A DNA stretch of 64,000 nt from Streptomyces lanatus (GTDB taxonomy: Bacteria; Actinomycetota; Actinomycetes; Streptomycetales; Streptomycetaceae): NCBI RefSeq assembly GCF_014655715.1, contig NZ_BNBM01000010.1, forward strand, positions 100,800-164,799, in the 5' to 3' direction. The position numbers and the translations under genes were made by a program. Under the pieces are notes generated by a model. That model was not told the DNA's origin. It saw only the letters and a list, made by a program, of their open reading frames with translations, and searched no databases. Shown one piece after another: positions 1-7,902 of this stretch. Numbering within the stretch: position 1 is the stretch's first letter; every line of letters begins with the position of its first letter.

Positions 1-103
1 GTGGCCCGTGCCCCCAGTCGGCCAGGTGGTCCCGGACCCGGCGCCGGGCGAGCCCGACCGACGCCGGATGCCGGGGCAGCCGGAAGGCGTTGCGTCTCAA
101 CAC
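1..103 (-). CDS. ATP-binding anti-sigma/regulatory protein (RsbW-like), N-terminal fragment
   Basis: Reading leftward from a GTG at 103, the translation begins MLRRNAFRLPRHPASVGLAR and runs 34 codons off the window edge. The pattern arrhPaSvglARrrvrdhLadWg is the usual N-terminus of the many small Streptomyces HATPase_c proteins related to RsbW/SpoIIAB, which bind ATP and regulate partner sigma or anti-anti-sigma factors in the cytosol. A strong GAGGAG ribosome site lies seven bases before the GTG, which fixes the start. The catalytic Bergerat-fold motifs are beyond the window, so function rests on the N-terminal signature alone. The upstream solute-binding gene is on the same strand but about 95 bases away. 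Confidence 0.8.
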   Translation of the reverse strand, partial: MLRRNAFRLPRHPASVGLARRRVRDHLADWGHGP

Positions 104-155
104 GTTTGCTCCTCACCCCACGCACACCTCCGTCACATGGTGCAGCGCGGGGCGC

Positions 156-176
156 CCCCCTTGCATCACCAGGGGG
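156..176. terminator. weak hairpin between solute-binding gene and RsbW-like gene
   Basis: CCCCCT at 156-161 can pair with AGGGGG at 171-176 around a nine-base loop. It sits 24 bases past the stop of the solute-binding gene on the minus strand. There is no T tract, so a terminator role is only a guess. Confidence 0.3.
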
Positions 177-199
177 ATTGTCAAGGCCGCGAGATCGCG

Positions 200-1756
200 T
201 CAGATACGGGTGAGGCGCCAGAGGCGGAAGACACCGGTGCCGTCGGAGAGGTACTGCCCACCGCCCACCGCCTCGCTGGCGACGACGTACTCCTTGGCCT
301 GCCACAACGGGATCACCGGCACATCGCGGGCGACGGCCGCCTGAAGCGAGCGGAAGTCCTTCGTGGCCTGGCTGCGGTCGGCGTACTGCTGGCTGGAGGT
401 GATCAGTTGGTCCACGGCCTTGTCGCTGTACCCGGTGTTCATGGTGGCGCCCTTCCCGACCAGAGGGCCGCCGTAGGTGTCCGGGTCGGGGAAGTCGGCG
501 ACCCAGCCGACGGCGTACGCGTCGAGCTTGCCGCCGGCCCAGCGCTTCTGGAAGTCGGTCCATTCGTAGCCCTTGACGGTGACCTTGAACAGGCCGCTCG
601 CCTCCAGTTGCCGCTTGAGCTCCGTGGCCTCCTCGGCGGCCGCGGCGCCTCGTCCGGTGCCATAGCCGTAGGTGAAGCGGACGGGCAGGCTCACACCGGC
701 CTCGGAGAGCAGGACGCGGGCCTTGGCGGCGCTCAGCTTGGGGTACGCGTCGAAGAACGACGTGGTGTGGCCGGTGATGCCGGTCGGGATCAGCGAATAC
801 AGCGGGTCGACCGTGCCCTTGTACACGGTGGCGGCCAGCCTCTCGCGGTCGATCAGCCAGGCCATGGCCTGCCGGACCCGGACGTCGTGCAGCGGCGAGT
901 TCGCGCGGGTGTCGAAGTACAGATTGCGGATCTCGGAGCTGTCGGCCTCGGAGACGCGCTGGCCCGGGTCGGCGGCGTTCAGACCGGCGAGGACCTCGGG
1001 CGGCAGCGTACGGGTGGCGACATCGATCCGCTTCGCCTTCCAGGCCTCGTCGAGGGCGTCCGCGTCGCCGTAGTACCGCAGTTCGACGGGATGACCGGTG
1101 CCCACGGCCCCCTTGTACTGCGGGTTGGGGGCGAGGACCGCCTTCTCGTCCTTCGTGTACGAGGTCAGGGTGTACGGGCCGGTGCCATCGACAGCGTTGT
1201 CGGACCGCAGGGCATTGGCCGGATATTTCTCCCGGTCCACGATGGCGCCCGCCCCGGTGGCGACCTTCAGCGGGAACGTGGCGTCCGCCGACGTCAGATG
1301 GAACGTGACCGTCCGGCCGCTCGCGCTCACCGAGGCGAGGGTGTCCAGCAGAGCGGACGGGCCGACGTCCGACTTGATCCGCTTGACCCGGTCGAAGGAG
1401 AACTTCACATCCTGGGCGGTCATGGCGCGCCCGCTGGGGAAGGCGAGTCCCTCCCGCAACTCGCAGCGGTAGGTGCGCAGATCGGTGCCGTCGAAGCCAC
1501 AGTTCTGCGCCGCGTCGGGCACCGGTGTGACGCCGCCCGGCTCGAAGGTCATCAGCGACTGGAAGACATTGTTGAACAACGCCCAGGAACCGGCGTCATA
1601 GGCGCCCGCCGGATCGAGCGATGTCACGGCGTCCGTCGTGCCGACCGTGATGGTGCTGTCGTCGTCCTGCTGCGACGGCAACAGCTGCCAGCCGCCCACT
1701 CCCACGGCCGCCAGCACCAGCAGCGTCGCGAGAATCCGCATGCGAACCGAACGCAT
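200..1756 (-). CDS. ABC transporter solute-binding protein, peptide/nickel family (SBP_bac_5)
   Basis: A 518-aa extracytoplasmic binding protein of the oligopeptide (DppA/OppA) family. It starts MRSVRMRIL with a hydrophobic N-terminal segment (about residues 8-24), but the lipobox cysteine usual in actinobacterial members is absent, so it may be membrane-anchored or secreted rather than a lipoprotein. The SBP_bac_5 core follows, including TVGTTDAVTSLDPAGAYD near the N-terminus and YFDTRANSPLHDVRVRQAM in the middle, the family hallmark. The start at 1756 is chosen because a GGGGAGAGG ribosome site precedes it; the frame is open another 20 codons upstream. No permease or ATPase gene lies in the window, so it is an orphan or its partners are elsewhere. 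Two inverted repeats lie just upstream. Confidence 0.88.
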   Translation of the reverse strand: MRSVRMRILATLLVLAAVGVGGWQLLPSQQDDDSTITVGTTDAVTSLDPAGAYDAGSWALFNNVFQSLMTFEPGGVTPVPDAAQNCGFDGTDLRTYRCELREGLAFPSGRAMTAQDVKFSFDRVKRIKSDVGPSALLDTLASVSASGRTVTFHLTSADATFPLKVATGAGAIVDREKYPANALRSDNAVDGTGPYTLTSYTKDEKAVLAPNPQYKGAVGTGHPVELRYYGDADALDEAWKAKRIDVATRTLPPEVLAGLNAADPGQRVSEADSSEIRNLYFDTRANSPLHDVRVRQAMAWLIDRERLAATVYKGTVDPLYSLIPTGITGHTTSFFDAYPKLSAAKARVLLSEAGVSLPVRFTYGYGTGRGAAAAEEATELKRQLEASGLFKVTVKGYEWTDFQKRWAGGKLDAYAVGWVADFPDPDTYGGPLVGKGATMNTGYSDKAVDQLITSSQQYADRSQATKDFRSLQAAVARDVPVIPLWQAKEYVVASEAVGGGQYLSDGTGVFRLWRLTRI

Positions 1757-1799
1757 GGGTGTGCCCTCTCCCCAGGCCCGCGAAGGGCCCCCGCATGAG

Positions 1800-1818
1800 C
1801 AATGGATTTTTCCCATTG
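1800..1818. promoter_or_regulatory. inverted repeat upstream of the solute-binding gene
   Basis: CAATGG (1800-1805) and CCATTG (1813-1818) form a perfect six-base inverted repeat around an A/T-rich centre, about 45 bases before the start codon at 1756. In this GC-rich context the AT-rich palindrome looks like an operator. Confidence 0.45.
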
Positions 1819-1823
1819 GTTTT

Positions 1824-1845
1824 CCGCCACTCCCCTAAGTGGCGG
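1824..1845. terminator. hairpin between metallophosphoesterase and solute-binding genes
   Basis: CCGCCACT (1824-1831) pairs perfectly with AGTGGCGG (1838-1845) around a six-base loop. Both flanking genes are on the minus strand. It lies 122 bases after the metallophosphoesterase stop and 68 bases before the next start, so it may end one transcript or act in the leader of the other. Confidence 0.45.
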
Positions 1846-1966
1846 CCACACCTAATCACACGGGTTTCATCAGGGGGAAGAGGATTCTGGCGACATGGGA
1901 AAGAACTTACCTACGGGTGTTTCCGGCAGGTTTCACAGGCCGTTCACAGAGTCGGGGGGCACGCTC

Positions 1967-3271
1967 TCAGGCCTGACGGGACGCCAGCTCTATCACCGTG
2001 ATGTCGGACTCCGCGCCCACGCGCGTGGGCGGGCCCCAGGCGCCCGCGCCCCGGCTGACGTACAGCTGCGTGTCGCCGTACCGCTCCAGACCGGCCACGG
2101 TGGGGTTCGCCAGGCCGGCGACGAGGTTGCCGGGCCAGAGCTGGCCGCCGTGGGTGTGGCCGGAGAGCTGGAGGTCGACGCCGTGGTCGACGGCGTCGTG
2201 GATCTGGACCGGCTGGTGGGCGAGGAGCACGCACGCGCGTGCCTTGTCCCGGTCGCCGAGGGCCTTGCCGAAGTCGGGGCCCTGGCCCTCGCTCTCGCCC
2301 GAGACGTCGTTGACACCGGCGAGGTCGAAGTGGGGCAGTTCGGTGCGGGCGTTCTCCAGCGGGCGCAGGCCCAGGCGGCGCACCTCCTCGACCCACTGCT
2401 CGGCGCCCGAGAAGTACTCGTGGTTGCCGGTGACGAAGTACGCGCCGTGCCGTGCGCGGAGCCCGGCGAGCGGGGCCGCCGCCGGGCCGAGATCCTTCAC
2501 GCTGCCGTCCACCAGGTCGCCGACCACGGCGATGAGGTCGGGCTGGGTGCCGTTGATGGTGTCGACGACCTTCTGCGCGAAGCTGCGGCCGAGAACCGGG
2601 CCCAGATGGATGTCGCTGACGACCGCGATCCGGTAGCCGTGCGCCGCGCGCGGGAGCTTGGCCAGCGGGACGGTGACTCGCTTCACCGTCGGCCCGTTCA
2701 GCACGCCGTAGGTGCCGTAGCCGACGGTCCCCACGGCGGCAGCGGCGGCGCCGCCGGCGAGGACTCTGGAGACGAAGAGACGGCGGGTGGGGGTGGCGAG
2801 GGGGCGCTCGGGGGGCGTGGGGGGTGCGGAGTCCGGGGTGGTCGTCGTCGGCCCGGCGGTCGTCGGTGCCGGTGATGTGGCGGGTGTCACTCCCGCCGAC
2901 ATCAGCTCCGGCTCTGGCTCCGGTTCGGCCACGGTCTCCTGGGCGCCCGCCCGCCGGTCGAGCCACCGGCGCAGCAGGGGCCGTACGAGCTCACCTGCCA
3001 GCACTCCCAGCAGCAGGTACAGCGCGAGCGCGAGCCACAGGAAGCCCGGCCAGGCCAGGACCTGCTGGAGCCAGAACGGCGCGCCCGAGCGCTCGGCGAC
3101 GAGGGCGCCGACCGTCAGCGCCCAGCCACCGGCGATCACCACCACGCCCGCGCGGCGCACGAACCCAGGACCGCGGGTCGTGTCGCGGAACAGACGGCGC
3201 CACACCCACCAGTTGCCCGCCACCACGACGGACAGCACGAGCAGCGCGACGAGCGCGAAGACGATGACCAC
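1967..3271 (-). CDS. membrane-anchored metallophosphoesterase (YkuE/YaeI-like)
   Basis: A 434-aa calcineurin-like phosphoesterase. Four hydrophobic segments occur within roughly residues 1-97, followed by a Pro/Glu/Thr-rich linker and another hydrophobic stretch at about 168-192. The catalytic domain carries all metal-binding blocks: SDIH (219-222), GDLVDG (251-256), GNHEY (282-286) and GHTHGGQ (371-377). Members with this order hydrolyse phosphodiesters or phosphomonoesters with a dinuclear metal centre; relatives of YkuE/LpxH act at membranes, but the substrate here is unknown. The GTG start at 3271 is supported by an AAAGGGAA site about nine bases upstream. It forms a minus-strand pair with the small membrane gene upstream. 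Confidence 0.9.
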   Translation of the reverse strand: MVIVFALVALLVLSVVVAGNWWVWRRLFRDTTRGPGFVRRAGVVVIAGGWALTVGALVAERSGAPFWLQQVLAWPGFLWLALALYLLLGVLAGELVRPLLRRWLDRRAGAQETVAEPEPEPELMSAGVTPATSPAPTTAGPTTTTPDSAPPTPPERPLATPTRRLFVSRVLAGGAAAAAVGTVGYGTYGVLNGPTVKRVTVPLAKLPRAAHGYRIAVVSDIHLGPVLGRSFAQKVVDTINGTQPDLIAVVGDLVDGSVKDLGPAAAPLAGLRARHGAYFVTGNHEYFSGAEQWVEEVRRLGLRPLENARTELPHFDLAGVNDVSGESEGQGPDFGKALGDRDKARACVLLAHQPVQIHDAVDHGVDLQLSGHTHGGQLWPGNLVAGLANPTVAGLERYGDTQLYVSRGAGAWGPPTRVGAESDITVIELASRQA

Positions 3272-3328
3272 GCGGACGTTCCCTTTCCCTTGCGTGACGA
3301 GTGAACGTCCCGGGACCTGGCCGAGTTC

Positions 3329-3568
3329 CTATGACGTCCGGCGCAGTGCGCGCACTGAACGCAACCCGATGACGCCGACGACCGTCCCCAATACGAAGGA
3401 GACGACGGCGAGCAGCAGGTGCACCCAGAAGTACGCCGTGGGGTGGCCGTCGTCGAACGCGAGCCCGCTGCTGTCCTTGATCAGGTTTTTGACGAAAGTG
3501 ACCCAGATGACCCAGCTCCACACCCCGAAGGCGAGCAGGAACCAGGAGACGGGGCGGCTGAGCTTCAT
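3329..3568 (-). CDS. small two-TM membrane protein (hypothetical, conserved in Streptomyces)
   Basis: A 79-aa protein beginning MKLSRPVSWFLLAFGVWSWV. Two membrane spans are visible, about residues 7-25 and 45-69, joined by a polar loop containing KDSSGLAFDD, and it ends in RALRRTS. I recall such proteins as conserved hypotheticals next to the carboxypeptidase gene in Streptomyces, but no function is known to me. The frame is open far upstream, so the start is chosen where coding-like sequence and the first membrane span begin; the ribosome site is weak. The gene is divergent from the carboxypeptidase gene, with only 64 bases between the two starts. Confidence 0.75.
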   Translation of the reverse strand: MKLSRPVSWFLLAFGVWSWVIWVTFVKNLIKDSSGLAFDDGHPTAYFWVHLLLAVVSFVLGTVVGVIGLRSVRALRRTS

Positions 3569-3632
3569 GAGTTCAGTATCGCCGTCGCGTATCCGGTCCT
3601 CCGGGCGGGGTGGGGACAGAAGCGGGACTTCC

Positions 3633-4946
3633 ATGGCAACGGCATGTACGTTCTCCGTCGTGCCCGCACCCAAGAAGACCTCCAGGCGAGCCCTGCTGGT
3701 CGCTTCCGCCGTCGTGTCGTCCCTCGCGCTGACCGTGCCCGTCTCCCACGCGGCCCCCAAGCCGACACCGAGCACGAGCCCGTCGGCCACTCCCCCGGCG
3801 AACATGTCGACCGTGGGCGGCGAGCGGCTGGGGCAGGCCGGCACCCAGGCGAACCTCGCGAGCGGCGTCCCGGTGCTGCCCAAGGATCTGACCGCCCGTT
3901 CCTGGATCGTCGCCGACGCCGAGTCCGGCGATGTGCTCGCCGCGCACAACGCGCACTGGCGGCTACCGCCCGCGAGCACCATGAAGATGCTGTTCGCCGA
4001 CACCGTGCTGCCGAAGTTCCCGAAGAGCACGAAGCACAAGGTCGTGCCGTCCGACCTGGCGGACGTCGGGTCCGGCTCCAGCCTGGTCGGGATAAAGGAG
4101 GGCGAGACCTACTCGGTCCACGACCTGTGGCTGGGGGTCTTCCTTCGCTCCGGCAACGACGCCGTGCATGTGCTGTCGAAGATGAACGACGGCATCGACA
4201 ACACGGTCAAGGAGATGAACGAGCACGCCGAGGAGCTCCAGGCCCTCGACACGAACGTGGTGTCGCCGGACGGCTACGACGCTCCGCACCAGGTGTCGTC
4301 GGCGTACGACCTGACGCTGATCGCCCGTTCGGGGCTGCAGAAGAAGGACTTCCGCGAGTACTGCTCGACCGTGACGGCGAAATTCCCGGGTGCGACGGCG
4401 AAGAACAAGAAGGGCAAGTCGGTCCGCGACTCCTTCGAGATCCAGAACACCAACCGGCTGCTGGCCGGTGACAGCGACATCCCCGTCTACCAGGGCATCG
4501 CGGGCGTCAAGAACGGCAACACCACGAACGCCGGAGCCACCTTCACCGGAGTGGCCGAGCGGAACGGCAAGGTGCTGCTCGTCACGGTCATGAATCCGGA
4601 GAAGAGCGAGCACAACGAGGTCTACAAGGAGACCGCTCGGCTCTTCGACTGGGGCTTCCAGGCGGCCGGCAAGGTGCAGCCGGTGGGTGAGCTGGTGCCG
4701 CCGAGGAGCGCGGCGCAGGCCAGCTCCCAGCCGGGTGCGAACGACTCCGGGGAGGCCGGGGGCGCCGGGGACTCCGGGAAGTCCTCCAAGGCGGCCGTGG
4801 GTGCCGCGGCCGCGGGTGGTTCGAGCGGCGTCGGGGTGGCGATCGGGATCACGGGCGGGGTGCTGGTGCTGCTGGCGGCGGGCGCGTTCCTGATCAACCG
4901 CCGCTGGCCGCTGCCGGACCTGGTGCGGCGTCGGGGCCGTTCCTGA
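3633..4946 (+). CDS. dacC: D-alanyl-D-alanine carboxypeptidase (PBP5-type, peptidase S11)
   Basis: A 437-aa secreted penicillin-binding protein that trims the terminal D-Ala from peptidoglycan stem peptides. It has a signal peptide (about residues 16-40, ending SHA), a serine active-site motif STMK (115-118), SGN (173-175) and KNG (293-295), the last replacing the usual KTG/KSG. A Gly/Ser-rich linker leads to a C-terminal membrane span (about 398-420) with a basic tail, so it is anchored on the outer face of the membrane. ATG 3633 is used; GTG 3660 is an equally possible start giving a shorter leader (VPAPKKTSRR). Neither has a strong ribosome site. The 3' end overlaps the convergent YihY gene by 53 bases. 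The symbol follows common usage and is uncertain. Confidence 0.88.
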   Translation: MATACTFSVVPAPKKTSRRALLVASAVVSSLALTVPVSHAAPKPTPSTSPSATPPANMSTVGGERLGQAGTQANLASGVPVLPKDLTARSWIVADAESGDVLAAHNAHWRLPPASTMKMLFADTVLPKFPKSTKHKVVPSDLADVGSGSSLVGIKEGETYSVHDLWLGVFLRSGNDAVHVLSKMNDGIDNTVKEMNEHAEELQALDTNVVSPDGYDAPHQVSSAYDLTLIARSGLQKKDFREYCSTVTAKFPGATAKNKKGKSVRDSFEIQNTNRLLAGDSDIPVYQGIAGVKNGNTTNAGATFTGVAERNGKVLLVTVMNPEKSEHNEVYKETARLFDWGFQAAGKVQPVGELVPPRSAAQASSQPGANDSGEAGGAGDSGKSSKAAVGAAAAGGSSGVGVAIGITGGVLVLLAAGAFLINRRWPLPDLVRRRGRS

Positions 4947-5811
4947 CGGGCTCGACGGTGTCCTCCTTGCTCTGCGTCGCCGTCCAGGCGGCGCAGAACA
5001 CCACCAGCTTCGCGGTGAAGTTGATCCACAGCAGCAGGGCGACGGGCACCCCGAACGCGCCGTACATGCTCTTCGTGGCCACGCCCTGCATATAGCCGCT
5101 GAGCAGCAGCTTCAGCAGTTCGAACCCGATCGCGCCGATCAGCGCGGCCTCCATCAGCCGGCGCCGGGGCGGTTCGACGCCGGGCAGCAGGGTCAGGACG
5201 TAGAGCAGCAGCAGGAAGTCGGCGAACACGGCCACGAGGAACGCGGCGATCTGGAGCAGGATCCCGCCCCAGCCGCCCTCGTCGATGCCCATCTGCCGGG
5301 TGATCCAGCCGACCAGGGCGGAGGCGACCGTGGAGGCGGCGAGCGTCACCAGGACGGCGCCGCCGAAGCCGACCAGGACACCGGCGTCCTTGGCCTTGCG
5401 CAGGACCGGGTTCTCCTCCGGGTCGGGCAGCTCCCACACGGCCCGCAGGCACTCGCGCATGGAGGTCACCCAGCCGATGCCGGTGAACAGCAGGAGGGCG
5501 CCGGCGATGAGACCCACGGTGCCGGCGTTCTGGACCAGGGTGCCGATGTTCAGCTCATCGGCGATGCCGGGCACCTGGTCGGCGATCTTGTCCTCCAGCT
5601 TGTTCTGCTGCTCCTTGCTGAGCGTCGCGGCGGCGATCGCAGCGGCCAGGGTGAGCAGCGGGAACAGCGCGATGAAACTGGTGAACGTCATCGCTGCGGC
5701 CAGCCGTGTCCACTTCACGCGGTCCATGCGCTCGTACGACCGCCACGCGTGCGTGGTCATCAGCCAGGCCACCGCGGACCCGACGACGGGGATTTTTTTC
5801 AGCCAGTCCAT
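4894..5811 (-). CDS. YihY/virulence factor BrkB family inner membrane protein
   Basis: A 305-aa polytopic membrane protein with the YihY/BrkB pattern: RLAAAMTFTSFIALFPLLTL in the first span, then VTSMRECLRAVWELP and a late MYGAFGVPVALLLWINFTA. Six membrane spans are likely. The family was once called ribonuclease BN in error; its real role is unknown, with transport or envelope functions suspected. The ATG at 5811 is preferred over one 48 bases upstream because family similarity begins at DWLKKIPVVG and a GGAGGG site precedes it. It overlaps the upstream GtrA gene by 13 bases, so it is translationally coupled to the DPA-type cluster. Its end overlaps the carboxypeptidase gene on the other strand. 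Confidence 0.88.
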   Translation of the reverse strand: MDWLKKIPVVGSAVAWLMTTHAWRSYERMDRVKWTRLAAAMTFTSFIALFPLLTLAAAIAAATLSKEQQNKLEDKIADQVPGIADELNIGTLVQNAGTVGLIAGALLLFTGIGWVTSMRECLRAVWELPDPEENPVLRKAKDAGVLVGFGGAVLVTLAASTVASALVGWITRQMGIDEGGWGGILLQIAAFLVAVFADFLLLLYVLTLLPGVEPPRRRLMEAALIGAIGFELLKLLLSGYMQGVATKSMYGAFGVPVALLLWINFTAKLVVFCAAWTATQSKEDTVEPVRNGPDAAPGPAAASGG

Positions 5812-6254
5812 GATCCGACTCTGCCCTCCACACGGAAGACCAATGTCCGAGTGCCCCAAAACCGCAGGACGGTAGCCAGCGCCATACCGATTCCGGCCCC
5901 GGAGATGGTGTCCGCGCGCTGCGAGGTGAACCCGAGGCCGTAGTGGCTCACGGCGAGGCAGAGCAGCTGTACGACGGCTCCGACGACGTTGACGACGAGG
6001 AACACGGCGTACGGGCGCAGGCCGCTCGGCCGGGTGCGGCGGTAGGTCCCGAGGGCGTTGCCGGCGTAGGCGACCGTGCAGCCGGCGGCGAAGGAGAGGG
6101 CCTTGGCGGTGAGGGGGCCGAGTGCGGCGGGGCCGCGCAGCCAGGTGAACAGGGCGAGGTCGACGGCGTAGGCGAGGAGGCCGACGGTGGCGAAGGCGAG
6201 GAGTTCTTGGGGGGTGGGTCTCGGGGTGGCGGGGTCGCTCCGTGTGGCTACCAA
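5799..6254 (-). CDS. GtrA family membrane protein (possible polyprenyl-phospho-sugar flippase, Rv3789-like)
   Basis: A 151-aa protein with four membrane spans of the GtrA/DPMS family: LLAFATVGLLAYAVDLALF, a span with FAAGCTVAYAGNALGTYR, then YAVFLVVNVVGAVVQLLCLA and a final segment ending GTRTLVFR. GtrA proteins are linked to movement or assembly of polyprenyl-phosphate-linked sugars. In mycobacteria the GtrA protein Rv3789 sits beside dprE1/dprE2 and has been proposed as a DPA flippase or anchor. No ATG or GTG is available near the family start. A TTG at 6254, overlapping the prenyltransferase stop by seven bases, is the best start. The 3' end overlaps the YihY start by 13 bases. Confidence 0.82.
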   Translation of the reverse strand: MVATRSDPATPRPTPQELLAFATVGLLAYAVDLALFTWLRGPAALGPLTAKALSFAAGCTVAYAGNALGTYRRTRPSGLRPYAVFLVVNVVGAVVQLLCLAVSHYGLGFTSQRADTISGAGIGMALATVLRFWGTRTLVFRVEGRVGSWTG

Positions 6255-7240
6255 TTGGCCACCGCCAACCCGTACATCGCCAGCCACACCATCCCGATGA
6301 CGGCGAGCGCGCGGTCGCGCAGTACGACGTCCTCCGGCTCGCCCGCCGTGCCGCGGTCGGCGAAGACGGCGTAGCGCAGGATCGCGAGGATGAAGGCGAC
6401 CACGGAGAGTTGGCGCCAGGGCAGCAGGCCGGTGTGCGGAGCGCTGCCCTCCTCCAGTGCCCACAGGCAGTAGCCGAGGACGGCGACCCCGGCCGCCAGC
6501 TGCCAGACGAAGCGCAGATAGCCGGTCGTGTACTCGGTGAGCAACGCGCGCGTGGCGCCCGCTTTCCCCGCCATCTGCACGGCCTCGGAGTAGCGCTTGG
6601 CCGAGACCATGAACAGCGCCCCGAACCCGGTCGTGATCAGGAACCAGCGCGAGAGCGGGATGCCGAGCGCGAGCCCGCCGGCCATGGCCCGCATCAGGAA
6701 TCCCGTGGTGACGACGGCGAGGTCGACGACCAGGACGTGCTTGAGGCAGACGCAGTACGCCAGTTGCATGCCGATGTACGCCGTGAGCAGGGCCGCGACG
6801 AGGGGTGAGGTGAGCCAGGCCGCGACGACCGGCGCGAGGACGGCCAGGACGCCTCCGACGCCGTACGCGACGGGCACGGGGACCTGCCCGGCGGCGACCG
6901 GTCGGTGCCGCTTGGTCGGGTGGGCCCGGTCCGCCTCGACGTCGCGGGCGTCGTTGATGAGATAGACGGCGGCGGCGCAGGCGGTGAACAGCGCGAAGAC
7001 GAGGGCGAGTTGGAGCAGGGCGTGGATCGAGAAGAGCCGTCCGGCGGCGGCCGGGGCGGCGATGACCAGGATGTTCTTGACCCACTGCTTGGGACGCGCG
7101 GTCGTGACGATGCCTCGCAGCAGCGCGCGGAGACCGCGCTTGCGGGGCAGTGGTGCGGGAGCTCGCGGGGGCGTGCGCTGCCCGTGGAGCGCCGCTTCCC
7201 TGGTGCGCGCGGCGCTGGTGAGGGGCGCGGCCTCAGGCAT
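6248..7240 (-). CDS. ubiA: decaprenyl-phosphate phosphoribosyltransferase (UbiA family, Rv3806c-like)
   Basis: A 330-aa integral membrane prenyltransferase. After a basic N-terminus comes ARPKQWVKN (48-56) and the first Asp-rich motif ND-x2-D-x3-D at 96-104, within LINDARDVEADRAHPTKRHR. This follows Rv3806c of Mycobacterium closely as I recall it, including the later KRYSEAV and EYTTGYLRFVW segments. Rv3806c transfers phosphoribose from PRPP to decaprenyl phosphate, the first committed step to decaprenyl-phosphoryl arabinose. The ATG at 7240 follows an AGAAGGGGG site and overlaps the PAP2 gene by eight bases. The order PAP2-UbiA matches Rv3807c-Rv3806c. Assignment rests on motif similarity from memory. 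Confidence 0.85.
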   Translation of the reverse strand: MPEAAPLTSAARTREAALHGQRTPPRAPAPLPRKRGLRALLRGIVTTARPKQWVKNILVIAAPAAAGRLFSIHALLQLALVFALFTACAAAVYLINDARDVEADRAHPTKRHRPVAAGQVPVPVAYGVGGVLAVLAPVVAAWLTSPLVAALLTAYIGMQLAYCVCLKHVLVVDLAVVTTGFLMRAMAGGLALGIPLSRWFLITTGFGALFMVSAKRYSEAVQMAGKAGATRALLTEYTTGYLRFVWQLAAGVAVLGYCLWALEEGSAPHTGLLPWRQLSVVAFILAILRYAVFADRGTAGEPEDVVLRDRALAVIGMVWLAMYGLAVANW

Positions 7241-7769
7241 GGGCGCCCCCTTCTCGCATCCAGCCCGTCCCGACGCGCGCGGTGAGCGCCCCGAGCGCCG
7301 CGCCCGCCGCCACGTCCGAGGGGTAGTGCACCCCGACGACCAGACGGGACAGGCACATCGCGGTGGCGAGCGGCGTGATCGCGTACGCGCCGAGCGCGCC
7401 GTAGGCGACGGCGGCGGCCGCCGCGGAGGCCGCGTGGGAGCTGGGGAAGGAGTGCCGGCCGAGGGTGCACACCAGGGGCTCGACATGCGCCGGGCGCGGG
7501 CGGCGCACCACCCTCTTCACACCCATGCTGGCGAGGTGCGCACCCGCCGTGAGCGCCGTGCCGCGCAACCAGGCACCTCGTCGCGCACCGTCCACGGCGG
7601 CCCCGGCGAGGCCCGCCGCCAGCCACAGCGCACCGTGCTCGCCCGCCCGGGACAGGGCGCGCGCGGCGGTGGCGACGCGTGGATCACGGCCACGCGCGTG
7701 CACCACCGAGAGGATGCGACGATCCGCGCCCCTGAGCCGTCGATGGTCCATGTCGTCGAGGTGGTCCAT
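7233..7769 (-). CDS. PAP2 family phosphatase (Rv3807c-like)
   Basis: A 178-aa type 2 phosphatidic acid phosphatase with the full three-part signature: KRVVRRPRP (85-93), SFPSSH (107-112) and SRLVVGVHYPSD (141-152). Several membrane segments flank these blocks. In mycobacteria the equivalent gene, next to ubiA, is the candidate for removing the 5-phosphate from decaprenyl-phosphoribosyl-5-phosphate, the step between UbiA and DprE1. The first ATG (7769) is used; a second one at 7751 is possible. Its stop overlaps the downstream prenyltransferase start. It is divergent from dprE1 with a 133-base promoter region between them. Confidence 0.85.
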   Translation of the reverse strand: MDHLDDMDHRRLRGADRRILSVVHARGRDPRVATAARALSRAGEHGALWLAAGLAGAAVDGARRGAWLRGTALTAGAHLASMGVKRVVRRPRPAHVEPLVCTLGRHSFPSSHAASAAAAAVAYGALGAYAITPLATAMCLSRLVVGVHYPSDVAAGAALGALTARVGTGWMREGGAHA

Positions 7770-7889
7770 GTGGACTCACTGTTCACGCCGACACAGCCAG
7801 AACTACGACAATATTGGGCGACATCCCATTAATCACCCATTTCGGGGAGAGCGGTGATGTTTCATAACTGATCGCCCGCACAGGGGCGC

Positions 7890-7895
7890 TACGGT
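7890..7895 (+). promoter_or_regulatory. -10 box TACGGT of dprE1, leaderless layout
   Basis: TACGGT fits the Streptomyces TAnnnT -10 consensus and ends seven bases before the dprE1 ATG at 7903, placing the transcript start at or next to the start codon. No ribosome site is present, which fits leaderless translation. No convincing -35 was seen. Confidence 0.6.
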
Positions 7896-7902
7896 CGCCG
7901 AC

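Noticed and set aside
1..213. A 70-codon plus-strand frame at the window start
   Set aside because: The minus strand carries a clear RsbW-type N-terminus with a strong ribosome site over the same bases.
8..1798. A 596-codon open frame on the plus strand
   Set aside because: Antisense to the SBP_bac_5 gene, whose family motifs are clear on the minus strand.
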